From Rhizobium leguminosarum (GTDB lineage Bacteria > Pseudomonadota > Alphaproteobacteria > Rhizobiales > Rhizobiaceae): a stretch of 64,000 nt of DNA. The stretch spans positions 248,001 to 312,000 of the forward strand of contig NZ_JAGIOR010000001.1 of the NCBI RefSeq assembly GCF_017876795.1, in the 5' to 3' direction. The stretch's first letter is position 1; each line of letters begins with the position of its first letter. The position numbers were made by a program, and so were the translations under genes. The notes beneath the pieces are model-generated. The model worked only from the letters and a program-made list of their open reading frames with translations. It had not been told where the DNA came from and ran no database searches. This document shows positions 17,221 to 26,034 of this stretch, in pieces.

Positions 17221-17248
17221 GGGAAAGGAAACGGGCGCCGAAGCGCCC
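17221..17248 (-). terminator. Hairpin terminator or attenuator downstream of the capsid genes
   Basis: Reading leftward, GGGCGC-TTCG-GCGCCC (17248-17233) forms a perfect six-base stem with a UUCG tetraloop, followed by GTTTCCTTTCC. It lies 15 bases after the stop of the gene ending at 17263 and would lower expression of later tail genes relative to capsid. Confidence 0.55.
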
Positions 17249-17262
17249 GCCGATTGCTTGAT

Positions 17263-18048
17263 TTAGTTCACCTTCGACAGGAACGGCCGCATCAGCGTCG
17301 CTTCGAGCACGCCCGTCGCGGTGATGGTGATGCCCGTGCCGTTGGCGGTGGCGTTGGCCGAGAGCGTGATGCTCTGGACGACGCCGTTCGGGCTGTAGGT
17401 GATGCCCGAAATCGTCGTGCCGCCCGGGATACCCGTGCCGGCGACGGCCGCACCGATGAACGGACCCGAGGCAGCGCTGAGGCTGGCCAGAGCCGTCAGC
17501 AGGTTTGAGCCGTTGACGGTTGTTGCCGTAAACGTCTGGTTGGCCGCCGCGAAGTTGACGTTGGCGATGGCCTTGGTGGTCGCCGTGGCCGACGCCGGGG
17601 CGCTCGCCTGGCCTGCCGTGGTAGTGGTTTCGGCAACGACGAGAGCCGCCGTTGCGGTCGCCACCAGAGACGGCGCCTGACCATTGCGCTGCAGCCAGAG
17701 GTAATAGGTACCGGCTGCAAGGGTGATGGTACCGATCGGGCCGCCCGTGATGGTCGGCGGCTGAGCGGCACCGGCGAAAACGCCGCAGCGCTGGCCGACG
17801 ACGGCGGCGGCCGTGGTCAGCAGCGAAGCGGCATAGTCCCGGGTCCACTGGAACCACTGGCCGGGCTGAAGGGTCGTCTGCGAGGCCAGCACCAGCTGGC
17901 AATAAACCCATTCAGATTCACGGTCGCCGCCGGCAATGGAGCCGAGGGCGAACTGCGGCGCCGGAACACCGGAGCCAGAGACAAAAGGACCGTCGACGAC
18001 GAACGGATTCGCGCCAAGACGATCGGTCTGGGAGGTTGCGATCGACAT
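17263..18048 (-). CDS. Putative capsid decoration / head protein (261 aa)
   Basis: It is a beta-rich, Ala/Thr/Gly-rich protein encoded 21 bp after the major capsid gene, with GGTTISGITYSP and TLSANATANGTGITI repeats that look like immunoglobulin- or fibre-like strands. There is no signal peptide. Abundance is suggested by its position before a strong hairpin. The decoration role is inferred from order and composition. Confidence 0.55.
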   Translation of the reverse strand: MSIATSQTDRLGANPFVVDGPFVSGSGVPAPQFALGSIAGGDRESEWVYCQLVLASQTTLQPGQWFQWTRDYAASLLTTAAAVVGQRCGVFAGAAQPPTITGGPIGTITLAAGTYYLWLQRNGQAPSLVATATAALVVAETTTTAGQASAPASATATTKAIANVNFAAANQTFTATTVNGSNLLTALASLSAASGPFIGAAVAGTGIPGGTTISGITYSPNGVVQSITLSANATANGTGITITATGVLEATLMRPFLSKVN

Positions 18049-18069
18049 GTTTGCTTCTCCTCGTAACGA

Positions 18070-19044
18070 TCAGGCGAACAGGACGCCCTGAAGGAAGGCG
18101 TTGTTCATGGTGAGGTTGCCCGCGAAGCCGAGAAGCTGCACGAATGCATCCTGGTTGGTGTTCATGCGCTCATCACCGATCGGAGCCATGTCGCGGTCGC
18201 GGTGCGGGCGGTAGAACAGGTACTTGGTGTTCAGGAAGAACATCTGGTTCAGCGGAGCGCCGCCACCGAAGCCGCCATCGAAGATGACGTCGGCGCCCAT
18301 GTATTGTAGCGACTGGAAACCGGCCATGCCCTTATCCGCCGAGGTGATGCGCTGGATCGCCTGCAGCGATTCCCAGTAGAGGCGGAAGTAGTTGTTGTCG
18401 GCCACGACCAGATCCGGCGCATCCGGGCCGCGAACGCAGCTCATGTAGAGCCTGTTCATATACGACTGGATGTTGCTGGTCGCCGCTGCAGCGCCGCCGT
18501 CAGCTGTCGCGGAAAACTTCTGGTTACGCCAGAAGCCCCACGTGCCGCGGTTGATGCCGCCGACGGTGCCCGCAGTCGGAGAGGTCGAGATCAACAGCTG
18601 CAGGCCGCCGATCTGTCGCCCCCCATCGGCCGTGCCATCGGAATAGCAGTCGAGGGCGATGTTGTTCTTCAGTGTGGTTTCGGCGTTCTCGATGCGCTGT
18701 TCCAGCAGATCAAGGACGGCATCCTCACCAGAGTTCTGAAGCTGTTCCAGGCCGGACATCGATACTGCAGTCGCGGCCTGTTTCAGGTCGTATTCGGCAG
18801 CAGTGATGACATCCGACGGCTGAACGTTCAGGATTTCGTAGCCGGAGTAGCGCTTGAAAGTGCTGTTCTCCTGGTACTGCAGTTCCTGAACGATGGTGCG
18901 GCCGCCAGAAACGGGCTTCTTGCGGCCGCGGCTGTTGAGACGAGAGAGAAGACCGTTGTTCTTCGTCACGTCGTCGGCGACGGTACCGCTGCGGTTCCGC
19001 AGGGTAGTCGTCACGATTTCAGAGAGGTTTGGCGAAACTGCCAT
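18070..19044 (-). CDS. Major capsid protein (324 aa)
   Basis: Size, the absence of Cys-rich or enzymatic motifs, and its place between scaffold and decoration genes mark this as the capsid subunit. The N-terminal arm (residues 1-60) is polar, followed by a GYEILNVQ strand, a long helix region (TAAEYDLKQAATAVSMSGLEQL), and a C-terminal domain with DLVVADNNYFRLYWESLQ and NTKYLFYRPH, as seen in HK97-fold capsids of short-tailed phages. A good AAGGAAATG-type ribosome site precedes the start. Confidence 0.8.
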   Translation of the reverse strand: MAVSPNLSEIVTTTLRNRSGTVADDVTKNNGLLSRLNSRGRKKPVSGGRTIVQELQYQENSTFKRYSGYEILNVQPSDVITAAEYDLKQAATAVSMSGLEQLQNSGEDAVLDLLEQRIENAETTLKNNIALDCYSDGTADGGRQIGGLQLLISTSPTAGTVGGINRGTWGFWRNQKFSATADGGAAAATSNIQSYMNRLYMSCVRGPDAPDLVVADNNYFRLYWESLQAIQRITSADKGMAGFQSLQYMGADVIFDGGFGGGAPLNQMFFLNTKYLFYRPHRDRDMAPIGDERMNTNQDAFVQLLGFAGNLTMNNAFLQGVLFA

Positions 19045-19060
19045 GGGTCATTTCCTTTGA

Positions 19061-20137
19061 TCAAACCTGACCGCGGGCAGCGTATAGTGCGCTGCGAAGC
19101 GAGTCACGGATGGAGGTGGATTGGCTCGCTGTTGCGTCACGGGAAGGCCCGGGCGCCGATGAGCCGGAGATGGAGCGAGATGCCTTGCGGGCTTGATCGG
19201 CCGCGGCGGCTCTCTGAGCGTTCGGATCGGGCGTTGGCTGTGCAGTCTGGCTGATCAACTGCTGGCGAATGTCCGGGCGCATCCAGCATGCGGTGTCGTA
19301 AGCGTCCTTGAGGTTCGATGCTCGCCCCGTGCTGATGAGGGTGACCATGTCGTCGAGGACGGCTTCGGCATACGCGTTTGCCGGGTCGGAAATGAAGGCA
19401 CTGACCTGAGTTTCAGTGTCTCGCTTCCGCAGAACTTGTTCAACCGTGGCCTCAACGTTGACGGGCTGAGGGCGCGGCTGTGGCTGTGCCTGCTGCGGCT
19501 GGCGCTGCAGGATCTGATCCGCCTGACCATTGACGAGGGCATGAAGGTTAACCCCGGCCATTCTGGCGACGTGAACGACGGTGTTGACGGGATCGCGCTG
19601 GAGCGCTGTTTCCCAGTCGATCGCCTTGCGCATGACATCGGCGTGCGTGGTGCCGGCCTGCCTGACGATCGGCGTGAATTCTTCGAGTCCCTTATAGTCC
19701 TGGAGGACGCGGAAGCCGTTGTCGACTTCCTGCTCTCGCTTGGCGACGGCGGCCTGCACTTCGGCCGGCAGAGTTCCGAACTGGGCCTTTGCTTCCGGCG
19801 ACCAGCCAGGCGGGACGCGATGCGTTGTCGCTGTCTGCTCAGCGGCCGGAGATGGCGCCGGCTGGGCCTGCGGGGCTGCCGGAGCGGCGCTTGCAGCTGC
19901 GGGTGTCTGCTGCACCTCGGCTTGCTGACCCGCTGGCGCGGCCGCACTCTTGTCGGTCTCCTTGGACACGAACCGGCCGCCCTGGTCGCGCTGACGCTCC
20001 GCCGCGCCGGACGCTGGCGAACCACTTTCGGCATTGTCGAGCGCAGCTCTGAGGCTGTCGCGGATGCTCACCGGTTTATCGTTAGATGTGCCGAGGTCTT
20101 CGCTGCCGTTGCCGGCCTCGTCGATCAGATCTTGCAT
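19061..20137 (-). CDS. Phage scaffolding protein (358 aa)
   Basis: The start is ATG 20137, with AGGAAA seven bases upstream; the longer frame to 20209 has no ribosome site. The sequence is of low complexity: an Ala/Gln/Pro-rich centre (residues ~70-130), then a helical region (PAEVQAAVAKREQEVDNGFRVL) and another Gln/Pro stretch. A motif S-I-R-D-S-L-R-A-A-L near residue 25 is repeated as S-I-R-D-S-L-R-S-A-L at the very C-terminus. Its place between portal and capsid genes is standard for scaffolds, which template procapsid assembly and then exit or are cleaved. Confidence 0.75.
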   Translation of the reverse strand: MQDLIDEAGNGSEDLGTSNDKPVSIRDSLRAALDNAESGSPASGAAERQRDQGGRFVSKETDKSAAAPAGQQAEVQQTPAAASAAPAAPQAQPAPSPAAEQTATTHRVPPGWSPEAKAQFGTLPAEVQAAVAKREQEVDNGFRVLQDYKGLEEFTPIVRQAGTTHADVMRKAIDWETALQRDPVNTVVHVARMAGVNLHALVNGQADQILQRQPQQAQPQPRPQPVNVEATVEQVLRKRDTETQVSAFISDPANAYAEAVLDDMVTLISTGRASNLKDAYDTACWMRPDIRQQLISQTAQPTPDPNAQRAAAADQARKASRSISGSSAPGPSRDATASQSTSIRDSLRSALYAARGQV

Positions 20138-20171
20138 GTCTGGATTTCCTATTTCGGGGATTGATGCCCGT

Positions 20172-20483
20172 TCAGGCGTTGTACTCGGCGTGTACCCGCC
20201 GCAGTTCATTGCGGATCTCTTTGCGATCCGTCGTCGGCTTCTCGATCGGCTGCGGCTTTTCGTTGCCGATCTCGACCACGCCGGCCGCCCGGTAGGCAGA
20301 ACGCAGCCTGGCCTTCGAGGTGTAATGCTGTCCGTCGTGCATCGACTGGATATCGATGTTGTCGCTAACGAAGTGCGGCGCCGGCAGATCCGACTGCGCC
20401 TGACTCTTCACCGGCATGCAGTTGTGCGGCCATTTGTCGAGTTCGTGCCAGCCAAAGCAGACACGGCAATAGCGTTCTCTCAC
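20172..20483 (-). CDS. Small phage protein with zinc-knuckle-like N-terminus, GTG start (103 aa)
   Basis: GTG 20483 with AGGA six bases before it gives VRERYCRVCFGWHELDKWPHNC, whose C-x2-C-x3-H-x6-H-x-C spacing could bind zinc. The rest contains DNIDIQSMHDGQHYTSKARLRSAYRAAG, a conserved pattern I recall from small genes between portal and scaffold in related phages. The longer frame up to 20576 overlaps the portal gene and is not used. The function is unknown; a head-assembly or DNA-binding role is inferred. Confidence 0.65.
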   Translation of the reverse strand: MRERYCRVCFGWHELDKWPHNCMPVKSQAQSDLPAPHFVSDNIDIQSMHDGQHYTSKARLRSAYRAAGVVEIGNEKPQPIEKPTTDRKEIRNELRRVHAEYNA

Positions 20484-20496
20484 GGTTATTCCTCGT

Positions 20497-22587
20497 TCAC
20501 TGATAGGCCGGCGGTTGCTGCGTTGCCTGGAAACGCTGCATCGCTTGTGCCGCCATGTCGCTGCGCGCCTGCTCAACGGTGGTGCGATGCTCGATCTGCG
20601 CCTGTGCGACTCCCAACTGGGCTTTCTGCTGTTCGGCGCCGGCCTTCACCTGGGCCGTCTTGAAATCAAGCATCTGCTCCGGCGTTGGTTCAGGGGGAGC
20701 CTTGGGAGCGGTCGCGGCCTGCGAAAGCTGCGCGCCTACCTGCTCAAGCGTGTTTTCCAGCTGGCGGCCTGCCCTGAACCCGCGAGCGGCGAATAGAAGC
20801 GTCTCGACCATGACAGGGACCAGCATTGGCGTCTGCTGGGCTATGGCGCCGGCCTGCTGCATGAAGCCGCCGACCATCTGCACGAATTCCATACGACGCT
20901 GCTTTTCCGCGTCCTCGTCGGGCTCGATCGTCGAATCCGTCTCGATGTCGATCCTGAAGCCGCGCACGCTGTCATTGCGGAGCAACTGCACCACCTCGTC
21001 GATCGTCGGCTGCTCCATCATCTGCTGCAGCTGTGGCGGCATCTCCGGCGGCGGTGGTGGCTGCTGGCCCATCTGCTGCGCCCGCATTGCCGCCTGTTGC
21101 GCCGCCATCTGCATCTGCTGCATCTGCATCTGGACCTGCTGCTTCTGCGCCGCGGTCGGAAGCTGAATGCCGCTGACCAGCATCAGCGTTTCCGGCTGGA
21201 ACTGATCGCAGATGATCTCGCCGGCAAGGGCGACGATATCGCGCGCAAACCTCGCCAGTTCGGCCTGCCTGTCGCGGATACGGATCGAACCCCATTGGCT
21301 CTTGATCCGCTGCGCGGTCGCCGTCTCCGATGCCTGGGTGTCGCCGCGCACGATGTCGCTGATACCGGTGATCTGGTAAACGTCCTCGACGAGTTGTTTG
21401 CGGACCTCGATGCAGGCAACGATGACCTTCTGCACCTGATCGATCGGCAGCGTGACGATAGCGTTCGAACCGCCCTTGTCGGTGAAAGCCGCCCACTCCG
21501 GGATCGGGACCATGACCGTGTCGTTCTCCGGCCGCATCGCCTTTTCGATTGCCGGCGATACCGAACCATCACCCGATGGATAGAACACTTTCAGCCGGAG
21601 CTGATCGGTCAGCTTGTTGATACGCTTGGTCAGGATGTCGATCTCGTCGCACTGTCCCTGGTAGTAGACATAATCCGGAACCGGGATGAGCGAGCCAGTC
21701 GACAGCGTTCCGAACGCCGGCCGTGGGCAAGGGAAGAAGCGCGTCAGCTTCAGCGGCGGTTCCGATACCTCAAGAGCGACAGGTGATCCCTCGGCGATCC
21801 AAACGGTATAGTCTTCCGTCTTGCACCAAATTTCCCAGACGTAGGTCTTGCCCTCGTTCTGCGCTCGTTCGGTCTGGTTTGTGCCGTGGTTCGAGCCCGC
21901 GCCATTGGCGGCAAGGTTTGCCCGTCCGTCTGGAAAGCGCTTATCGAATTCGTCGTCGGTCATGGGCACGCGGCGCGCTACCCACGTTACGTCGTTCCAC
22001 CGACGGGCCGGCGAATGCAGGAAGTCGGACCAGTGGACGTAATCCATGCTGACCCGCTCATCCGTGATCTGTTCCAGTGCCGGCCCACCGTTATCGCCCA
22101 TGCCGCCGCTCTGGAAGCCCGCGGCAGCCGAATCCGACGGTTCAACGCCCATGTCTATCGGCTCGAAGTCCGCCTCATACCGCAGCCACACCGCGCCCCG
22201 GGCGCAGAGCAGGAAGTCATCGCGAACCGCTCGCATGACAGAATCAAGATCCGCGTCATCAGCGGTGAAAGCAAGGTTGCGCTCGACCAGTTCGGACGCC
22301 ATGCGCGCCACCGGCTGCGAGTCCTTGAACCGACGCTCGACGACCGGCTGCGGAACGCGGGCATAGACAGCCGGTTGCAGAACGGAAGTGTTTGCCCACA
22401 ACATCGGGAACCGGCGTTTCGCGCTCTGCTGGTCGGACTGCTGCAGGTAGATCTTTTCAATCTTGATGCAACGGTCCACCCATGACTTGAAGTAGCGCTG
22501 CGCCCGTTCGATCTCGCCCTGCCAGTGCGCGCCGACCTTCTGCAGATCCCACTCCCCCTCAGGCACGCTGTCTGCTTTGTCTTCCAT
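20497..22587 (-). CDS. Portal protein (696 aa)
   Basis: The length and architecture fit the large portals of P22-like phages: a helical N-terminus, a YARVPQPVVERRF strand and VAELVERNL-type helix region, a wing/crown part, and a long Gln/Met-rich helical barrel at residues ~470-560. It follows the large terminase directly (TGATG overlap at 22589-22585; a TTG at 22590 is in frame). Portals form the dodecameric DNA channel and packaging motor dock. Confidence 0.8.
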   Translation of the reverse strand: MEDKADSVPEGEWDLQKVGAHWQGEIERAQRYFKSWVDRCIKIEKIYLQQSDQQSAKRRFPMLWANTSVLQPAVYARVPQPVVERRFKDSQPVARMASELVERNLAFTADDADLDSVMRAVRDDFLLCARGAVWLRYEADFEPIDMGVEPSDSAAAGFQSGGMGDNGGPALEQITDERVSMDYVHWSDFLHSPARRWNDVTWVARRVPMTDDEFDKRFPDGRANLAANGAGSNHGTNQTERAQNEGKTYVWEIWCKTEDYTVWIAEGSPVALEVSEPPLKLTRFFPCPRPAFGTLSTGSLIPVPDYVYYQGQCDEIDILTKRINKLTDQLRLKVFYPSGDGSVSPAIEKAMRPENDTVMVPIPEWAAFTDKGGSNAIVTLPIDQVQKVIVACIEVRKQLVEDVYQITGISDIVRGDTQASETATAQRIKSQWGSIRIRDRQAELARFARDIVALAGEIICDQFQPETLMLVSGIQLPTAAQKQQVQMQMQQMQMAAQQAAMRAQQMGQQPPPPPEMPPQLQQMMEQPTIDEVVQLLRNDSVRGFRIDIETDSTIEPDEDAEKQRRMEFVQMVGGFMQQAGAIAQQTPMLVPVMVETLLFAARGFRAGRQLENTLEQVGAQLSQAATAPKAPPEPTPEQMLDFKTAQVKAGAEQQKAQLGVAQAQIEHRTTVEQARSDMAAQAMQRFQATQQPPAYQ

Positions 22588-24158
22588 CAAACACGCTCGC
22601 TATAGGTCGGGGTGGCGTCGACGAATTCGTTGAATGTCATCGTCTGGAAGGTTGAGAGCGGCTTCGGCTGCTGCTTCAGAGGTTCGGGCGCCAATCCGGT
22701 GAAGATGATCGCCAGCCCGCCGAAAGCGTCGGCGCCGTGCGATGCCCAGTTGTGAAGTGGCTCGTCACGAAAGACACTCAGATCCTCATCCCATTCTTTT
22801 CGGTAGTTCCTCAGGCATTTGATGCCCTGTGCGCAGCCGGCTTGATCAAACTCGACCTTGCTCAGAATGCGCCGCGTGCCGTTGATCCGGTCTTGGACAT
22901 AAGCCCGCTCGACCTTTCGAACGGTGCCAAGGTTCCGCGCCTTGACCTCGACCAGCATCACCTCGATGCGCGTCAGGCCGCCGCGTGTCCATTCCCTGAC
23001 GCGGATGTCGTGCGGCATGTTATGCACGCCGTAGACATAACCGTGCTCCTTTGCGCGCCGCTCCAGCTCATCCAGCATGCCATCCATGCCGGTGCCGGTA
23101 TGCTCGAAGTAGCCGATCATTCGGACCCGGCTTGGGAGCACTTGGAACAGCCAAACGCTGTTGGTGTCATCCATGCCGATGTCTGAGATGGTGTGGACGG
23201 GATAACCGGCCACATGCGGAAAGATGCCTATGCGCTCCTCTGCATCGGCGACCGCCATCTGATCCGAATAATAGGCGCCCTCGACACTGGCTTCGAATGC
23301 TTCGGCCGGCGACGATGGATATTCGCGCTTCATGTCGCCGAGCTGCGTTTCCGCCTTCTTGACGTACCAAGCTTTTTGGCCGTCCGTCAGCTCGATGCCC
23401 TGATCCGACAGCGTGCGGAAGTACTTGGCAAAGGCTTCGGTAATGATCACCCCCTCAGGCGCGATCGAATACTGCGGTTCCTTCCACCATGGGAAGAAAT
23501 GGAATTTAGAATCCAGCTCGGTGAGCTTCGCCGCCTGGCGATGCTTGACCTGCGCATCCTCGCAGAGCGTGTAGAAATGGCCCTCCTGCCCTTCCGCTGT
23601 GCTCTCGATGAAAACAAGCTGGCCGGCTTGCACCGTGTTCAATGCGCCTGTCCTGACTTCCCTGGCCTTGTCCGGGTACTTAGCGCAGAGCTTCCCATAT
23701 TCTGAGATATGGAGGTACTGCAGCGTGCCCGATCGGAGCGAGGTGCCGACGCGGATGCTCGAATTATTCCCCAGCAGCAGTTCCGTCTGGTTGTCTCTCA
23801 TGATCGGAACCGCATCGCGGATACCCTCGGGCAAATTGTCGTAAGGATATTTGACCTTGTCCCGAAAGATGGTCTGCGCGTCGCCCAGGGTGTGAGCAAT
23901 GGTGCCGGCGCGAATGTCCCGATTGAACACGCAGGCATCGAGCATGAAGATCTGGATGAACGTCGTCAGGCCGAGCTGGCGGGCTTTCAGCAGCACATTG
24001 AGATAATGCATCTGCTCGAAAAACGTCATCTGGGCCCAGTTCATTTCGAACCGGACCCGTTTACCCTCTTTGTCGGTGATCCAGTAGAGGTTGTTCAACC
24101 GCCAGCGCCAGTCCGAGAACTGGTCAACTGCCGCCTGGAAGTCCGCGGGTCTTGCCAT
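22587..24158 (-). CDS. Large terminase subunit, packaging ATPase/nuclease (523 aa)
   Basis: The motor domain shows a deviant Walker A, KARQLGLTT (58-66), as is usual for terminases, and a Walker B-like LHISEYG (149-155) followed by the FIESTAEG coupling motif near 183-190. The C-terminal nuclease starts at SDIGMDD (D326 is a probable metal ligand) and includes WASHGADAFGG near residue 470. The gene overlaps the small terminase by 35 bp and the portal by one base, so packaging genes are tightly coupled. Confidence 0.88.
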   Translation of the reverse strand: MARPADFQAAVDQFSDWRWRLNNLYWITDKEGKRVRFEMNWAQMTFFEQMHYLNVLLKARQLGLTTFIQIFMLDACVFNRDIRAGTIAHTLGDAQTIFRDKVKYPYDNLPEGIRDAVPIMRDNQTELLLGNNSSIRVGTSLRSGTLQYLHISEYGKLCAKYPDKAREVRTGALNTVQAGQLVFIESTAEGQEGHFYTLCEDAQVKHRQAAKLTELDSKFHFFPWWKEPQYSIAPEGVIITEAFAKYFRTLSDQGIELTDGQKAWYVKKAETQLGDMKREYPSSPAEAFEASVEGAYYSDQMAVADAEERIGIFPHVAGYPVHTISDIGMDDTNSVWLFQVLPSRVRMIGYFEHTGTGMDGMLDELERRAKEHGYVYGVHNMPHDIRVREWTRGGLTRIEVMLVEVKARNLGTVRKVERAYVQDRINGTRRILSKVEFDQAGCAQGIKCLRNYRKEWDEDLSVFRDEPLHNWASHGADAFGGLAIIFTGLAPEPLKQQPKPLSTFQTMTFNEFVDATPTYSERV

Positions 24159-24597
24159 TGATCGCTTCCAGCAGTTGCGACACCTCGCCCGTCACGCCGT
24201 GCTCGAGCTCGACCTTGGCGCCATACTTTCTCGGCTTCAGTTTTTCGGCGATCCACTGCCGGGTGGATATACGCAGCTGCGAGCGGCGGATTGCCTCGCC
24301 GTTCTCCTGCCAACCGGTAACATCCCCGTCGGCGTTTTTCTTCTCCATCCAGTCGTTCGTGCCGTCGTCGGCAATCTCAGCCATCTCGTCGACGAAGCCG
24401 TCAGCTTGGATTTCGCGCGCCTGCGCATACTTGGTCCGAAAAGTTGACTTCTCGTCATCTGCCAGCCATGCCAACACCGTCGACTTGGCCGGCATGGCGT
24501 CATCCCTGCAGATCGATCGGAGGCTTTCGCCATCAGCGATGCGCTCACAAATGATGTCAGCGAGGGAGTGCGTGAACTTGGTAGGTCTGCCTGTCAT
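24124..24597 (-). CDS. Small terminase subunit, DNA-recognition protein (157 aa)
   Basis: The N-terminal ~60 residues form a HTH typical of this family: GRPTKFTHSLADIICERIADGESLRSICRDD..PAKSTVLAWLADD. The C-terminal helices (RRSQLRISTRQWIAEKLKPRKYG) are the usual oligomerisation part. It precedes and overlaps the large terminase. It selects phage DNA and starts packaging. No gene lies between it and the 78-aa gene upstream apart from a 119-bp gap with nothing recognised. Confidence 0.85.
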   Translation of the reverse strand: MTGRPTKFTHSLADIICERIADGESLRSICRDDAMPAKSTVLAWLADDEKSTFRTKYAQAREIQADGFVDEMAEIADDGTNDWMEKKNADGDVTGWQENGEAIRRSQLRISTRQWIAEKLKPRKYGAKVELEHGVTGEVSQLLEAINGKTRGLPGGS

Positions 24598-24716
24598 GTC
24601 CCTGCCTTCTGATCGGCTGGTGTGGTTCTGTAGTGACGAAGACTGGCGCGGCTACCTTACCGCGGCTTTCGAGCGTCGGGATATCGTTCAGCGGTTCGTT
24701 CCTGCCGACGGACATC

Positions 24717-24953
24717 CTAGAACAGCGCAATGATGTTGGACGCCGTGGTCCCGGTCAGCGCGACGATGGCGGCATGCACCGGCAGGATCGTCCCGGCCGG
24801 CACGCTCTTGAAGATGACAGGATCCATGTCCCGGCGCGGCGCAATGGCAACGTCGCCCGCCGTCCCGATATAGAGAGCGCGCGCACCGACAATGGCGCTG
24901 TCGTTCGGGGTAACGGCTGCAGCCCGCGAGGCCGGAGCAATTGAAGGGTCCAT
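24717..24953 (-). CDS. Small conserved phage protein, probable virion component (78 aa)
   Basis: A strong AAGGAG lies seven bases before ATG 24953; the open frame continues further up but without support. The peptide has the pattern N-D-S-x-I-V-x-A-R-A-L-Y-I-G-T-A-G-D-V then V-P-A-G-T-I-L-P-V-H-A-x-I-V-x-L-T-G-T-T-A-x-N-I-I-A-L-F, which I recall as a frequent small structural protein in proteobacterial prophages. It should be a compact beta fold. The function is not established. Confidence 0.65.
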   Translation of the reverse strand: MDPSIAPASRAAAVTPNDSAIVGARALYIGTAGDVAIAPRRDMDPVIFKSVPAGTILPVHAAIVALTGTTASNIIALF

Positions 24954-25065
24954 TGCAGTTCTCCTTGCGTTTAGACGGCGGGCACACCAAAGACTCAAGC
25001 TCCTACCACTCGACATCCAGCGCATCCTAATGCAAGCTGAGATTGTCTTTGGGGAGGGACGAGAA

Positions 25066-25548
25066 ATGGCAACAGATTGGGAAAAGGCCGACGCTTTCAA
25101 CATATCGCCGGACATGGAGCCAGAGCAGTTGCGGAGGGCTACCGTTGACTACGCGCAATCCCATAGCCGCTGGTATGCGATCCGGTCGCAGCGCATGAAG
25201 GCAAGCTGGAACTACATAACCTTTGCAACGATTGTCCTAAGTGCCAGTTCATCGGTCATCAGCGCGTACAACCAGGACACTAAATGGCGTTGGATACCTG
25301 CTTTACTTGCCGCCCTTGCAACGTTTTGCGCTGCTTTTTTATCGCAATTCCGTGTCCGTGACCTTTGGGAGGTCCGCGAAAAGGGGCGCATCGATGCTGA
25401 AAGATTGGTGGCCAAAGCGCAGTCGATTGGCATCCCGAAAGACAATCTTGCTTTCGCCGAGGCTATAGCTCTACGAAATGAGCTACACGACCTTGAGTTG
25501 GATCAAACCCAGCAATGTTTCGTCGTTCCGAGGAACCCGAAAACGTGA
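25066..25548 (+). CDS. SLATT / DUF4231-like two-helix membrane protein (160 aa)
   Basis: GGGAGGGA ends about eight bases before ATG 25066. The protein has a soluble N-terminus with a helical W-Y-A-I-R-S-Q-R-M-K approach, two adjacent membrane helices (about residues 48-67 and 75-96), and a conserved-looking C-terminal helix with L-W-E-V-R-E-K-G-R-I-D-A-E-R-L. This order fits the SLATT/DUF4231 group, proposed as pore-forming effectors in nucleotide-signalled defence systems. Here it stands without a recognised sensor gene. It is transcribed against the phage operon, with a small partner gene 88 bp downstream. Superinfection exclusion is inferred. Confidence 0.6.
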   Translation: MATDWEKADAFNISPDMEPEQLRRATVDYAQSHSRWYAIRSQRMKASWNYITFATIVLSASSSVISAYNQDTKWRWIPALLAALATFCAAFLSQFRVRDLWEVREKGRIDAERLVAKAQSIGIPKDNLAFAEAIALRNELHDLELDQTQQCFVVPRNPKT

Positions 25549-25636
25549 AATGGCGGCGGCCTCGACAGAAATGGCTGCCATACCAACCACAAGACGGGTG
25601 ACTATCATTGCCACTGACAAATCAAAGGAGCGTTTA

Positions 25637-25900
25637 ATGACGACGGACAAGCGAACGGACCTTCACCGGGCAAAGGTCGGCGTGTCTATCCTCGCGACCT
25701 GCATTGTGCAGACGATGAACGAGAGCGATCCGACATTCACGAACAGGTTCCTTCAGCGCTTAGGTGACGCCTACTCCGAGCTGAAGAACAATACCGATGG
25801 AGACGTCACGGAACAGATGGAGCTTCTGACTTGGACGCGCAGCTTTCTGACCGGCTTTGACCATCTCCGGGGCCAAGGAAAGCCCTTTTTGTCAGAATAG
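25637..25900 (+). CDS. Small helical protein following the SLATT-like gene (87 aa)
   Basis: ATG 25637 has AAAGGAG at an ideal distance. The product (MTTDKRTDLHRAKVGVSIL...) is soluble and helical, with no recognised domain. It shares the strand of the SLATT-like gene, and the pair forms a compact rightward cassette between the packaging and replication regions. It could be a partner or antitoxin-like regulator of the membrane protein, or unrelated. The 134 bp between it and the convergent antiterminator gene contain nothing recognised. Confidence 0.6.
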   Translation: MTTDKRTDLHRAKVGVSILATCIVQTMNESDPTFTNRFLQRLGDAYSELKNNTDGDVTEQMELLTWTRSFLTGFDHLRGQGKPFLSE

Positions 25901-26034
25901 GTTCTTGGGAGAATCGATTGACCCGCGGCAGACGCAATTTTTCCATCGTGCGGATTGGACCTACCCGCGTGGACCGGCGCTCTGCGCACTGAACATCCAC
26001 AAATCAGTGCGCAAACATTACCATATGGTCGTGC

